NCBI RefSeq assembly: GCF_029338315.1
Contig: NZ_CP119794.1
Span: 2,356,001-2,420,000 of the forward strand
Source of the DNA: Haloarcula regularis
GTDB lineage: Archaea; Halobacteriota; Halobacteria; Halobacteriales; Haloarculaceae
Direction: 5' to 3'
DNA: 64,000 nucleotides
Shown one piece after another: positions 1 through 8,042 of the stretch (within the stretch, counting starts at the first letter, position 1; every line of letters starts with the position of its first letter). Position numbers and translations under genes: made by a program. Under the pieces are notes generated by a model. The model was not told the DNA's origin. It saw only the letters and a list, made by a program, of their open reading frames with translations, and made no database searches.

Positions 1-1014
1 GTCGAGGAGCCCAGTCGCGCGAAGTACCACGACCTGGCGGGGGCCGACGCCGTCGTCTCTCCCCGTCGCATCCTCGGCGAGAGCCTCGCCAGCAAGGTCA
101 CGACGGGCGTCTCGACGACGCTGGGCGACTCCATCGAGGTGGGCGAGGACTTCGACATCGCCGAACTCCCGATCCACCGCGGGAGCGACCTGGTGGGGAC
201 GACGCTCGAGGACAGCGGCATCCGCGAGCGAACGGGCGTCAACGTCATCGGCGCCTGGTTCCGCGGGCAGTTCGTCAGTCCACCCTCGCCGGACGCCGAA
301 CTCGACGGGAGCACCGTGTTGCTGGCGTCGGGGACCGAGTCACAGCTCGAACGGCTCAAGGAGATGACGATGTCGTCGGTCCACGACTTCAAGCGGGGCA
401 AGACCGTCGTCGTCGGCTACGGCGAGGTAGGACAGACCGTCACCGCGGCGCTGACCACCACCGGGGTCCCCCACACCGTCCTCGACCGGGAGGACAAGCC
501 CGGCGTCGACGTGGTCGGCGACGCCACCGAACCGGAGGTGCTCCAGGCCGCCCGCATCGACGAGGCCCGAACGGTCATCCTCGCTATCTCTCAGGACACC
601 GAGACGGAGTTCGCGACGCTCGTCGTCCGGGACCTGGACCCCGACGTGGAGGTCATCGCCCGCGCCGAGGAGACCAACAACGTCAAGAAGATGTACCGCG
701 CCGGCGCCGACTACGTCCTCTCGCTGGCGACGGTCAGCGGACGGATGCTCGCCTCGACCATCTTAGAGGAGGAAGACGTCATCTCGATGGACCAGCAGGT
801 CGAGATCGTCCGCGTCTCGCCGCAGCGACTGGGCGAGACGACGCTGGGCGAGGCCGACATCCGCTCGCGGACGGGGTGTACGGTCATCGCCGTCGAGCGC
901 AACGGCGACGTGCTGACGGACCTCGGGCCCGACGTCCACATCGACTCGACGGACCAACTCGTCATCGCGGGCACCGACGAGGGCGTCGACCGCTTTACCG
1001 ACCTGTTCGGGTAG
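1..1014 (+). CDS. TrkA/RCK-domain potassium channel or transporter subunit, 5' partial
   Basis: The frame is open from base 1 with no start, so the gene begins outside the window. The first ~30 codons are the tail of a Rossmann (TrkA-N) domain, followed by a TrkA-C domain. A second TrkA-N domain starts near nt 403 with the nucleotide-binding motif VVVGYGEVGQ and the acidic residue of VLDRED, and a final TrkA-C domain ends the protein. Tandem RCK units of this kind gate K+ channels or Trk transporters in response to NAD(H) or nucleotides. Any membrane pore would lie upstream and is not visible. A related PhoU/TrkA-C protein lies at 2827. Confidence 0.85.
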   Translation, partial: VEEPSRAKYHDLAGADAVVSPRRILGESLASKVTTGVSTTLGDSIEVGEDFDIAELPIHRGSDLVGTTLEDSGIRERTGVNVIGAWFRGQFVSPPSPDAELDGSTVLLASGTESQLERLKEMTMSSVHDFKRGKTVVVGYGEVGQTVTAALTTTGVPHTVLDREDKPGVDVVGDATEPEVLQAARIDEARTVILAISQDTETEFATLVVRDLDPDVEVIARAEETNNVKKMYRAGADYVLSLATVSGRMLASTILEEEDVISMDQQVEIVRVSPQRLGETTLGEADIRSRTGCTVIAVERNGDVLTDLGPDVHIDSTDQLVIAGTDEGVDRFTDLFG

Positions 1015-1041
1015 CGGGACTGAACCCCTCCGATTCGACGT

Positions 1042-1263
1042 CTACCGTTCCTCGAGCGGGACGAACGTCGTCTCGTCCGTGTCGGGGCCGGTATAACGGG
1101 CACGCGGGCGGATCAGCCGCTCGCCCTCCACCTTTTTCGTCGTTGGGTTTCCTCGCGAGCCGTCGGCTCGCTGCGGGAACCCGCCTCGAAAAATCTGGAC
1201 CAAAAAGCCGAACGCTCGTTGCACTCGCGTTCGGTCACGTGCCGCGGGTACGACACCGTCGGG
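1042..1263 (-). repeat. Gene-end unit B, distal copy of the citrate synthase 3' end (222 bp)
   Basis: Read on the minus strand after the second citZ stop, the unit has a spacer, a GC hairpin followed by a T run (1202-1234), the motif ATTTTTCGAGG, a second stem-loop (about 1150-1180), ACCCAACGACGAAAAAGGTGG-like sequence, and a copy of the last ~24 codons of citrate synthase ending in TAG at 1042-1044. Bases 1043-1148 are identical to 1265-1370 (106 bp). The first 71 of these are also identical to the true gene end at 1461-1531. The copied peptide reads EGERLIRPR where the gene reads EDNRLIRPR. Confidence 0.8.
1202..1234 (-). terminator. Hairpin plus T run in unit B
   Basis: CCGAACGC and GCGTTCGG (1208-1215, 1227-1234) pair perfectly around an 11-base loop. 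On the minus strand the stem is followed by CTTTTTG. The shape is that of an intrinsic terminator; the sequence is unrelated to the hairpin of unit A. Confidence 0.5.
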
Positions 1264-1459
1264 CTACCGTTCCTCGAGCGGGACGAACGTCGTCTCGTCC
1301 GTGTCGGGGCCGGTATAACGGGCACGCGGGCGGATCAGCCGCTCGCCCTCCACCTTTTTCGTCGTTGGGTGTGCTCGCTTCGCTTCGCACACCACGCCTC
1401 GAAAAACGTGGGCGAAAAACCCGGCCCGTCGCTTCGCTCGGGCCGGTGACGACTCCTGC
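1264..1459 (-). repeat. Gene-end unit A, proximal copy of the citrate synthase 3' end (196 bp)
   Basis: It lies directly after the citZ stop on the minus strand. It has the same order of parts as unit B: hairpin plus T run (1414-1446), TTTTTCGAGG, a stem-loop built on GGTGTGC/GCACACC, GAAAAAGGTGG, and a copy of the citZ 3' end with stop TAG at 1264-1266. Hairpin sequences differ between units A and B while the T-run motifs and the copied gene end are conserved. The 26-bp hairpin at 1421-1446 recurs exactly at 6258-6283 downstream of the thiolase gene. Confidence 0.8.
1414..1446 (-). terminator. Hairpin plus T run downstream of citZ
   Basis: CCGGCCCG pairs with CGGGCCGG (1421-1428, 1439-1446) around a 10-base loop. 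On the minus strand this is followed by GTTTTTCG, giving a terminator-like structure just after the citrate synthase stop. The same 26-bp hairpin occurs after the thiolase gene at 6258-6283. Confidence 0.55.
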
Positions 1460-2604
1460 TTACCGTTCCTCGAGCGGGACGAACGTCGTCTCGTCCGTGT
1501 CGGGGCCGGTATAACGGGCACGCGGGCGGATGAGGCGGTTGTCCTCGATGTACTCCAGCACGTGGGCGACCCAGCCGCCGACGCGGGACATCGCGAAGAT
1601 GGGGGTGTAGATGTCGATGGGGATGCCCATCTGGTAGTACGTCGAGGCCGAGTAGAAGTCGACGTTGGGGGCCAGCCCCTTCTCCTCCATGAGGTAGTCC
1701 TCGATGGTGGTGGACATCTCGTACCATTTCAGCGACCCGGCGGCCTCGCCCAGCTCTTTCGAGCGCTCGCCGAGAATCTTCGCGCGCGGGTCCTTGACGT
1801 TGTAGACGCGGTGGCCGAAGCCGGAGACGCGCCGTCCCTCGTCCAGCGCCGCCTGGACCCACTCGAGGGGGTCCTGGTCGGCGTCGTCGACCTCTTTGAG
1901 CATCTCCATGACGTCCTGGTTGGCGCCGCCGTGGAGGGGGCCTTTCAGTGTGCCGATGGCTGAGGTGACGGAGCTGTGGACGTCCGATAGTGTCGAGGCC
2001 GTGACCATCGCCGAGAACGTCGAGGCGTTGAGGCCGTGGTCGGCGTGGAGGACGAGCGCCTGGTCGAAGACGTCGGCCAGCACGTCGTCGGGTTCCTCGC
2101 CGTTGAGCATGTAGAGGAAGTTCGCGGCGTGACCGAGGTCCGCTCGGGGCTCGACCGGCTCCTCGTCGTTCCTGATGCGGGCGAAGGCGGCGAGGATGGT
2201 CGGGATCTTGGCCGTGATGCGGCGCCCCTTCGCGAGGTTGACGGCCTCGTCCGTCGGTTCGGCGTCCTCGGGTGCGGGGTCGTACGCCGAGAGCATCGAG
2301 ACGGCCGTCCGGAGCGCGGCCATCGGCTCCTCGCCGGACTCGGCCAGTTCGCGGACCGTCGCCACCAGTCCGTCGTCGACGGCCCGCTCGCTCACCATCG
2401 CCTCCTCGAAGTCAGCCAGTTCGGCCTCGTCCGGGAGATGGCCGTGCCAGAGCAGATACAGCACCTCTTCGTAACTGGCGCCCTTCGCGAGGTCCTCGAT
2501 GGTGTACCCGCGGTAGACGGCTTGCCCACGTCGCCGTCGATCATGCTCAGATCGGATTCGGCGACGAGGACTCCCTCGAGCCCTTTTTTGAGGTCGTCGG
2601 ACAT
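1460..2604 (-). CDS. citZ: Citrate synthase (one frameshift near 2525)
   Basis: Condenses acetyl-CoA and oxaloacetate to citrate, the entry step of the TCA cycle. The body contains the family's catalytic features: HADHGLNASTF (catalytic His), GFGHRVYNVKDPRAK (second His) and VDFYSASTYY (catalytic Asp). The expected N-terminus, MSDDLKKGLEGVLVAES at 2604, sits in one frame and joins the next frame at GDVG|QAVYRGYTIEDLA. One base is missing in GGGCAAGCC (about 2519-2527). Corrected length is about 381 aa, normal for the archaeal enzyme. The stop is TAA, whereas the two downstream 3'-end copies end in TAG. A core enzyme with one lost base is more likely a sequence error than a true pseudogene. 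Confidence 0.9.
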
Positions 2605-2826
2605 ACCCGAACGGTACCATACCTGCCGGGAAAAACATTTTCTTTCATCGCCTTCGTCTCACACACTCACACGTGTGGCGTCGGGGGCTGTTGCGACAAT
2701 GTCCACCTCTCGTGGCCAGATACTGCCGAACGTCAAGGTTTCGCCGGCTGTCCGTGACGGGGTCACAGCCGGCCCGACCCCGTGCGGTGAGGAACGTTTT
2801 TCCTCGGCGGCGCCGAACCGACGGCC

Positions 2827-4044
2827 ATGGACCCGACGGTATCCGTCGAGTACGAACCGGTCAGCGTCAAGGCGGTGCTGGCCGAGATGAAAGACACCGC
2901 GGAGCTGCTCATCGACCTCTCGTACTCGGCGGTGCTGCTCGGGAGCGACGACGTGGCCGCCGAGGTGCTGGAACTGGAGTCGAAGATGGACGTCCTCCAG
3001 ATGCGCGCCCGGATGAGCATGCTGATGGCGTGTCGGTCGACCGACGACGCTGAGGCGCTGGCCCCGGTGCTGGGGATGGTCGGCGCCGCGGAGAAGATCA
3101 GCGACGCCGCCGGCGACATCGCGAAGGTGGTCTTAGAGGACATCGGCCTGCCCGAGTCCATGCGGGCGGCGCTGCCGGAGGCCGTCGAGACGCTGGTCCG
3201 GGCGACCGTCGCCCCCGACTCGCCGCTGGCCGGCGAGACGCTGGGTGCGCTGAACTTAGAGACGAACACGGGCGTGCGCGTCATCGCCATCCGGCGCCAG
3301 GGGACGTGGCTGTTCAACCCCGACCGCGAGACGGCCATCGAGGCCGACGACGTGGTGCTCTTTCGAGGGCCGGAAAGCGGCGTGACCGATATCTACCGCG
3401 AGGCGACCGGCGACGACTACGACCCGCCCGACCCGCCGGCGGCGGGCCTACAGGACTTAGAGCGGGCCGTCGACTCCATCGTCGTCATGAAGGACATGGG
3501 CGAGCTCGCCGTCGACCTGGCCTACGGCGCGGTGCTGTTCGACAGCCAGGAGGTCGCCGAGGAGGTCATGGAACTGGAGGCGGAGGTCGACGCCCTGCAG
3601 TCCCGCTTCGAGGTGTGGGTGCTCCGGGCGGCCGCCGACATCGACGACCCCGTCTCGCTGCGGGGGCTGGTCCACCTGGCCCGGTCGACGGAGGTCATCT
3701 CCGACGCCGCCCAGGAGATAAGCGAGGGCGTGATGCGGGGCCTCTCGACCCACCCGGTCGTCGCCGAGGCCGTCCAGGAGTCCGACGAGATAATCGTGCG
3801 GACGACGGTCACCGCCGACAGCGCCCTCGCGGGCACCACCATCGGCGACGCCGAAGTGAAGACGGCGACGGGGATGCGCATCATCGCCATCCGGCGGGCC
3901 GGCGAGAGCGCCCGGACCGGCCGCGAGGACGCCGACTGGGTCGTCTCGCCGGGGCCGGAGACGCCGCTGCGGGCGGGAGACGTCCTCATCGCGAAGGGGA
4001 CCCGCTCGGGGTCCGAGCGCCTGACCGACCTGGCCGGCCAGTAG
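2827..4044 (+). CDS. Tandem PhoU-like/TrkA-C protein, probable K+ channel regulator
   Basis: 405 aa made of two homologous halves. Each half has a PhoU-like helical segment (KAVLAEMKDTAELLIDLSYS near residue 13 and DSIVVMKDMGELAVDLAYG near residue 217). Each is followed by a TrkA-C (RCK_C) segment containing GVRVIAIRRQG or GMRIIAIRRAG and closing with DDVVLFRG or GDVLIAKG. TrkA-C domains bind small ligands and regulate K+ or anion transport; PhoU-like helices usually act as adaptors. There is no membrane segment, so it is probably a cytoplasmic regulator. The start ATG at 2827 fits the domain border. The TrkA-type gene at 1-1014 suggests a local ion-transport theme. Confidence 0.8.
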   Translation: MDPTVSVEYEPVSVKAVLAEMKDTAELLIDLSYSAVLLGSDDVAAEVLELESKMDVLQMRARMSMLMACRSTDDAEALAPVLGMVGAAEKISDAAGDIAKVVLEDIGLPESMRAALPEAVETLVRATVAPDSPLAGETLGALNLETNTGVRVIAIRRQGTWLFNPDRETAIEADDVVLFRGPESGVTDIYREATGDDYDPPDPPAAGLQDLERAVDSIVVMKDMGELAVDLAYGAVLFDSQEVAEEVMELEAEVDALQSRFEVWVLRAAADIDDPVSLRGLVHLARSTEVISDAAQEISEGVMRGLSTHPVVAEAVQESDEIIVRTTVTADSALAGTTIGDAEVKTATGMRIIAIRRAGESARTGREDADWVVSPGPETPLRAGDVLIAKGTRSGSERLTDLAGQ

Positions 4045-4311
4045 TCAGGGGGCGTCGGCCCGGGCGAGTCTGACCGCCGAGACGACGGTCAACAGTACCG
4101 TCAACAGTCCCCCGAGCGACGCCGCGAGGACGAACGCCAGCGCGAGGTAGAGATACGCCGGCCGCTGGGTCCCCGGCAGGACGAAGAGCCCGAATATCGC
4201 GGCGGTCACTACCAGCGCGCCCGCGAAGCCGACTTTCGCGTTCCGGGGGACGTTCAGCGCCGCGACCATGGCGGCCTTGCCGCTCTGTCGCTGTCCGTCG
4301 GAGTCTGACAC
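4045..4311 (-). CDS. Small two-helix membrane protein, unknown function
   Basis: About 88 aa from a GTG at 4311 (VSDSDGQRQSGKAA...); an internal ATG at 4269 would give 74 aa. Two hydrophobic stretches are visible, around VGFAGALVVTAAIFGLF and YLYLALAFVLAASLGGLLTV, consistent with two transmembrane helices. The stop at 4045 directly abuts the stop of the PhoU/TrkA-C gene on the other strand. I do not recognise the family. Confidence 0.6.
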   Translation of the reverse strand: MSDSDGQRQSGKAAMVAALNVPRNAKVGFAGALVVTAAIFGLFVLPGTQRPAYLYLALAFVLAASLGGLLTVLLTVVSAVRLARADAP

Positions 4312-4413
4312 GAGCGCCGGTACGGCCGCGACCCAAATGACGCCGTCGGTCCGCGTCGGGCCGGATGAGCGAAATCCGAACCAGTAAAAACGCCCGTCAC
4401 GAAAGTGGGCGCA

Positions 4414-5370
4414 ATGGAAACGTTCGGCACCGCCAGTGCTGCGCCTGGCGAAGTGGACACGGGGCGCCTGACGGTCGGGGAGACGCGGGACGGGAGTCCC
4501 GTAGGTCTCCCGGTCGCCGTGGTCAACGGCGCCGCCGACGGGAAGCGACTCTACGTGCAGGCCGCGAGCGACGGCGACGAGTTGAACGGCGTCGGCGTCG
4601 TCCGGCGACTGCTCCCGCGACTCGACCCCGCCGACGTCTCGGGGACGATTCTCGTCTGTGGCGTCGTCAACTACCACGCCTTCCAGGTCGCGGAGCACCG
4701 CAACCCCATCGACGACACGAAGATGAACCGGGCCTACCCGGGCGACGAAAACGGCACCTCGAGCGAACGCATCGCCGCGGCCACCTACGACGCGGCGGTG
4801 AGTGCCGACCTGGTCGTCGACCTCCACCAGGGGTCGACCTCACGGATGATAGACGAGTGTCGGGTCCGCTGTGGCTCGCGCCACCACCTCCACGAGGAGT
4901 GTCTCGAGCTCGCCCGCGTGTTCGGTTGCGGCTACATCTTAGACCAGAAGGGCCCCGACGGCCAGCTGGCCCGGACGGCCCCGGACGACGGCGTCCCCAC
5001 TATCGACCCGGAACTGGGCGGGGCCGTCGGCTGGGACGAGGACTCCATCCGGGCCGGCGTCGATGGGATGTTCAACGTCCTGCGCTACTACGGCTTCCTC
5101 GACGGGCAGTGCCGGCCCCGGCCACAGACCCGCGCCAGCGGCTTCGAACAGTACGGCTCGCCGGTCGGCGGGCTCGTGGACTTCCAGGTCGACCTCGGCG
5201 AGCGGGTCTCGCGCGGGCAGGCGCTGTTCGAGGTGACCGACGTCTTCGGCGAGACGAAAGCCGAAATTACCGCCGACTCGGCGGGCATCTTCTGGCGCTC
5301 GCGGCGCCTCCCGCAGGTCGCGACCGGCGAGTACGTCTGTTCGGTCGGGACCGACGTCGACACGTACTGA
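4414..5370 (+). CDS. Succinylglutamate desuccinylase/aspartoacylase family protein
   Basis: 318 aa, M14-like zinc carboxypeptidase fold of the AstE/AspA group, which hydrolyse N-acyl amino acids or related amides. Visible features are the region around NYHAFQVAEHRNPIDDTKMNRAYPG (family motif with R-x-x-N-R-x-F/Y-P-G), VDLHQG with the zinc-ligand His, and a C-terminal beta-rich domain (GLVDFQVDLGERVSRGQALFEVTD) like that in this family. I chose the ATG at 4414 over the GTG at 4405. Haloarchaeal paralogues are numerous, so the exact substrate is unknown. Confidence 0.8.
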   Translation: METFGTASAAPGEVDTGRLTVGETRDGSPVGLPVAVVNGAADGKRLYVQAASDGDELNGVGVVRRLLPRLDPADVSGTILVCGVVNYHAFQVAEHRNPIDDTKMNRAYPGDENGTSSERIAAATYDAAVSADLVVDLHQGSTSRMIDECRVRCGSRHHLHEECLELARVFGCGYILDQKGPDGQLARTAPDDGVPTIDPELGGAVGWDEDSIRAGVDGMFNVLRYYGFLDGQCRPRPQTRASGFEQYGSPVGGLVDFQVDLGERVSRGQALFEVTDVFGETKAEITADSAGIFWRSRRLPQVATGEYVCSVGTDVDTY

Positions 5371-5440
5371 GAGCGACTCCCCCTCGGCCAGTTCGACACT
5401 CCGGCACCGCGCGGTCGAAGTGGCGGACGGATACGACGGC

Positions 5441-5677
5441 TCAGCGCCACTCCAGCAGCGAGACTGCCGTGTCGGCGTCCACCGAGAGCCACGCCGTGTC
5501 CGCGGCCGCCCCGCGGCTGTCGTCGTAACAGATGTACCGGTCGGTCCCGTCCGAGCGCGTCCGGACCACTGCCGGCAAAACGCCGTCCGACGGGTCCGCC
5601 GTCGGTCCGCCCTCGACCGTGTACCAGTGGTCCGCGCCCATGTAGGGTCCGTCGCTCAACGGCTGTATTGTTACCAC
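5441..5677 (-). CDS. Small haloarchaeal hypothetical protein
   Basis: 78 aa from GTG at 5677, or 66 aa from ATG at 5641 (MGADHWYTVEGG). It contains DRYICYDDSRGAAADTAWLSVDADTAVSLLEWR-type residues (Y-D-x-D...AWL-x-x-D-x-A-V-x-L). I associate this layout with small uncharacterised haloarchaeal families, without being able to confirm it. It lies just downstream of another small gene on the same strand (5697-5924), so the two may be co-transcribed. Confidence 0.5.
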   Translation of the reverse strand: MVTIQPLSDGPYMGADHWYTVEGGPTADPSDGVLPAVVRTRSDGTDRYICYDDSRGAAADTAWLSVDADTAVSLLEWR

Positions 5678-5696
5678 CCCGTTACCCGGAACTGGG

Positions 5697-5924
5697 TCAC
5701 CTTACGGCCTCGACGTCGACGAGCGTGGCCGCGTCGACGGCCACCCACTGGTCGGCCACTCGGTGTGCCGGCGCCGCTTTCGGGTAGAGGAGCACCCGAG
5801 GCGGGCCGTTCGCCGTCGGTTCGGCCTCGGCGACGAGGACCTCGTCGGCGAAGTCGTCCTGGGGGAGGGGGTCCCCGCCGGCGACGGGCCCGTCGCCGGC
5901 GGCGGTGCGCCAGTTGGTGCTCAT
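5697..5924 (-). CDS. Small haloarchaeal hypothetical protein
   Basis: 75 aa, start ATG at 5924. The middle reads PRVLLYPKAAPAHRVADQW and the end reads VAVDAATLVDVEAVR. This matches the look of a group of short haloarchaeal proteins ending in W-[IV]-x-[AV]-D...VDLE-x-[MV]-R; the assignment is from memory and unverified. No membrane segment or cysteine motif. Composition and codon use match the neighbours. Confidence 0.5.
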   Translation of the reverse strand: MSTNWRTAAGDGPVAGGDPLPQDDFADEVLVAEAEPTANGPPRVLLYPKAAPAHRVADQWVAVDAATLVDVEAVR

Positions 5925-6105
5925 TACTCACCGATAGACGCTCCGTAGTCATTGTTATGAGCGGGGTAATGGGAGTCGGGGCCGGACGTTGCCGGGCCCG
6001 CGCCGCCGGCAGGCAGGGGCGGACACCGCCGGACGGGTGTCGCTCTGGTATCGACGCGGCGAGTAAGGCCCCCGAACCGCCCTGGAAGGATGTCCCCCCG
6101 TCGGG
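5925..6105. other. Intergenic, no gene seen
   Basis: 181 bp between the end of gene-end unit C and the small gene starting at 5924. No convincing coding frame, RNA gene or repeat. It must hold the promoter of the 5924 gene; GTAGTCATTGTTATG near 5950 supplies the only AT-rich patch. Confidence 0.5.
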
Positions 6106-6311
6106 TCAGGATGCGTGGAACTCGATAGCCGTGCCCTGCCACCTTTTTCATCGTCGGGTCGCCTGCGGCGACCACTCCTCGAAAAACGTCCTCAGAAATC
6201 GGAGATTTCTGATGGGCTGCGGTAGAGCTTCGCTCTACCGAACGTGGGCGAAAAAGGCCGGCCCGTCGCTTCGCTCGGGCCGGTGATCCCGCTCGCTGCG
6301 CTCGCGGGATA
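6106..6311 (-). repeat. Gene-end unit C, partial copy of the thiolase 3' end (206 bp)
   Basis: On the minus strand, directly after the thiolase stop, come an inverted repeat (TCCCGCGAGCGC...), the 26-bp GC hairpin plus CCTTTTTCG, further stem-loops (CGGTAGAGC/GCTCTACCG and CAGAAATC/GATTTCTG), TTTTTCGAGG, a hairpin on GGTCGCC/GGCGACC and GAAAAAGGTGG. The end is a degenerate copy of the thiolase 3' end. Bases 6115-6138 match 6321-6344 at 22 of 24 positions. In frame the copy reads QGTAIEFHAS and stops at 6106, where the gene reads [10 protein letters not shown]. The part order is the same as in the two citZ units. Confidence 0.75.
6251..6283 (-). terminator. Hairpin plus T run downstream of thiolase
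   Basis: CCGGCCCG and CGGGCCGG (6258-6265, 6276-6283) form an 8-bp perfect stem. On the minus strand it is followed by CCTTTTTCG. The 26-bp hairpin is identical to that at 1421-1446 after citrate synthase, 4.8 kb away. Confidence 0.55.
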
Positions 6312-7445
6312 CTAGGGCCGGTGGAACTCGACAGCCGCGCCCTGTCCGAAGCCGACACATTCGGTGGCGAGGCCCAGTTCGGCGTCGCGGCGGTTCATCT
6401 CGTGGACGAGCGTCACCGGCAGGCGGGCCCCGGAGGCCCCCAGCGGGTGCCCGATGGCGATGGCGCCACCGTTGACGTTGAAGACCTCGTCGTCGAAACC
6501 TAGCTCGTCCTTGCAGTAGAGACACTGCGAGGCGAAGGCCTCGTTCAGTTCGACCAGGTCGTACTCCGACGGGTCGCGGCCGACGCGCTCGCCCAGTTTG
6601 CGCACCGCGGGCACCGGCCCGATGCCCATCACCGTCGGGTCGACGCCGACGACCTCGTGGGCGCCGACCTCCGCGAGGACGTCGAGGTCGCGTTCCTCGG
6701 CGAACTCGCGGGTCGTGACCAGCAGTCCGGCCGCGCCGTCGGAGACCTGCGAGGCGTTCCCGGGGGTGACCGTCCCGTCCGATTTGAAGACGGTCGGGAG
6801 CGAGGCGAGTTTCTCGAGCGTGGTGTCGCGGCGGATGCCCTCGTCCTCGGCGACGGTGCCCGCGTCGGTCTCGATGGGGACGATCTCCTCGGCGAACCGG
6901 CCCGAGTCCGTCGCGTCGGCCGCCCGTTCGTGACTGCGCAGCGCGTACTCGTCCTGGCGCTGTCGGTCGACTCCCTTCTGGTCGGCGACCTTCTCGGCGG
7001 TCATCCCCATGCTGAGCTCGCCGATGTTGTAGTGCTCGGCGATACCCGGGTGGACGTTGTGGGTGTTCTCACCCATCTTCACGCGGGACATCGATTCGAC
7101 GCCGCCGGCGATGAGCACCTCGCGCTGCCCGGCCGCGACGGCGTCGGCCGCCCGCATCAGCGCCTCCGCGGAGGAGGCACACCAGCGGTTGACGGTCGCG
7201 CCGGGGACGTCCTCGCCCAGCTCGGACAGCAGGGCGACGACACGGGCCAGGTTGTTGCCCTGTTCGCCACGCTGCTGGGCACACCCCCACAGCAGGTCGT
7301 CGACCGCGGCCGGTTCGACGCCGGTGTCTGTGAGCAACTGGTTCACGAGCGGTATCGAGAGGTCCTCGCTGCGGACGTCGGCGAACGCGCCGTCCTCTTT
7401 CCCCTGCGGTGTCCGGACCGCCCCGACGATGACGGGTGTTGGCAT
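6312..7445 (-). CDS. Thiolase (acetyl-CoA C-acyltransferase)
   Basis: 377 aa. Catalyses thiolytic cleavage of 3-ketoacyl-CoA, or in reverse the condensation of acetyl-CoA, in fatty-acid oxidation or acetoacetyl-CoA formation. The nucleophilic Cys is in [10 protein letters not shown] (Cys89), the catalytic His in [16 protein letters not shown], and the C-terminal active-site Cys in [10 protein letters not shown]. Start ATG at 7445. The frame is intact. The final codons are partly repeated about 200 bp downstream (unit C). Degradative and biosynthetic types cannot be separated from the sequence alone. Confidence 0.9.
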   Translation of the reverse strand: MPTPVIVGAVRTPQGKEDGAFADVRSEDLSIPLVNQLLTDTGVEPAAVDDLLWGCAQQRGEQGNNLARVVALLSELGEDVPGATVNRWCASSAEALMRAADAVAAGQREVLIAGGVESMSRVKMGENTHNVHPGIAEHYNIGELSMGMTAEKVADQKGVDRQRQDEYALRSHERAADATDSGRFAEEIVPIETDAGTVAEDEGIRRDTTLEKLASLPTVFKSDGTVTPGNASQVSDGAAGLLVTTREFAEERDLDVLAEVGAHEVVGVDPTVMGIGPVPAVRKLGERVGRDPSEYDLVELNEAFASQCLYCKDELGFDDEVFNVNGGAIAIGHPLGASGARLPVTLVHEMNRRDAELGLATECVGFGQGAAVEFHRP

Positions 7446-7516
7446 GCCTGTTGCAAGGGCACCGCCGCTGTTAAACCCTCACAAACTCCCGACAGCGCGC
7501 GAGGCGTTGTCGCGGG

Positions 7517-7984
7517 TCAGACGTTCCGGAACCCCTCCGGGAGGCCCGTGTGCCTGATGCCGCTTCGCTCCTCGACGTCGAACCGGAAGATGGCGATCTC
7601 CTCGGACTCCAGGGCGGCCGCGAACACCTCCGGGCGCCAGACTCCGTCGAGGACGTCGGCCAGGTCCTCCCACTCGGACTCCGGGACGCGTTCGGGCCGC
7701 CCGGTCAGGGCCACGCTCTCCCAGCTGAACATCGAGGCGACGTCCAGGACGAGGAACGTGGCCAGCTCGGCGTCTGTCATCAGGACCCGCTTCTCGCTCT
7801 TCGGACCGCCGATGAAGGTGAAGTAGAGCACGCCGTCCGCGTAGCCGAACGATATCGGCACCAGGTACGGGGCCTCCCCCGTCGGGAGGCCCAGCACGCC
7901 GAAGCGCTGACTCGAGAGGAAGTCCTCGATGTCCGTGTCGTCCATCTCCGTGATGCCGGCCGCCTCGAGGGAATCGACTGTCAT
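7517..7984 (-). CDS. Pyridoxamine 5'-phosphate oxidase-family (split beta-barrel flavin-binding) protein
   Basis: 155 aa starting at ATG 7984 (MTVDSLEAAGITEMDD). It begins with FLSSQRFGVLGLPTGEAPYLVPISF, followed by YADGVLYFTFIGGPKSEKR, typical of PNPOx-like FMN- or F420-binding proteins of haloarchaea. It ends with an acidic region, EEIAIFRFDVEERSG. Longer upstream starts are possible but run into basic, untypical sequence. It is on the same strand as the thiolase, 71 bp upstream; a shared role is not evident. Confidence 0.75.
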   Translation of the reverse strand: MTVDSLEAAGITEMDDTDIEDFLSSQRFGVLGLPTGEAPYLVPISFGYADGVLYFTFIGGPKSEKRVLMTDAELATFLVLDVASMFSWESVALTGRPERVPESEWEDLADVLDGVWRPEVFAAALESEEIAIFRFDVEERSGIRHTGLPEGFRNV

Positions 7985-8042
7985 ATAACTGTGACTTCGT
8001 CGCTCCGAAGCATAAGCGTTCGCCGAACGGGGCGCGACCGGC

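Noticed and set aside
1113..1521. Several short frames in the citZ downstream repeats
   Set aside because: They arise from duplicated citZ 3' codons and hairpins and lack independent starts or conserved content.
1460..2604. citZ as a true pseudogene
   Set aside because: All catalytic residues are present and one inserted base restores the gene; the window has many similar indels in essential genes.
5924..6358. Frame through the thiolase gene-end unit on the minus strand
   Set aside because: It is made of repeat and hairpin sequence with no domain; better explained as non-coding unit C.
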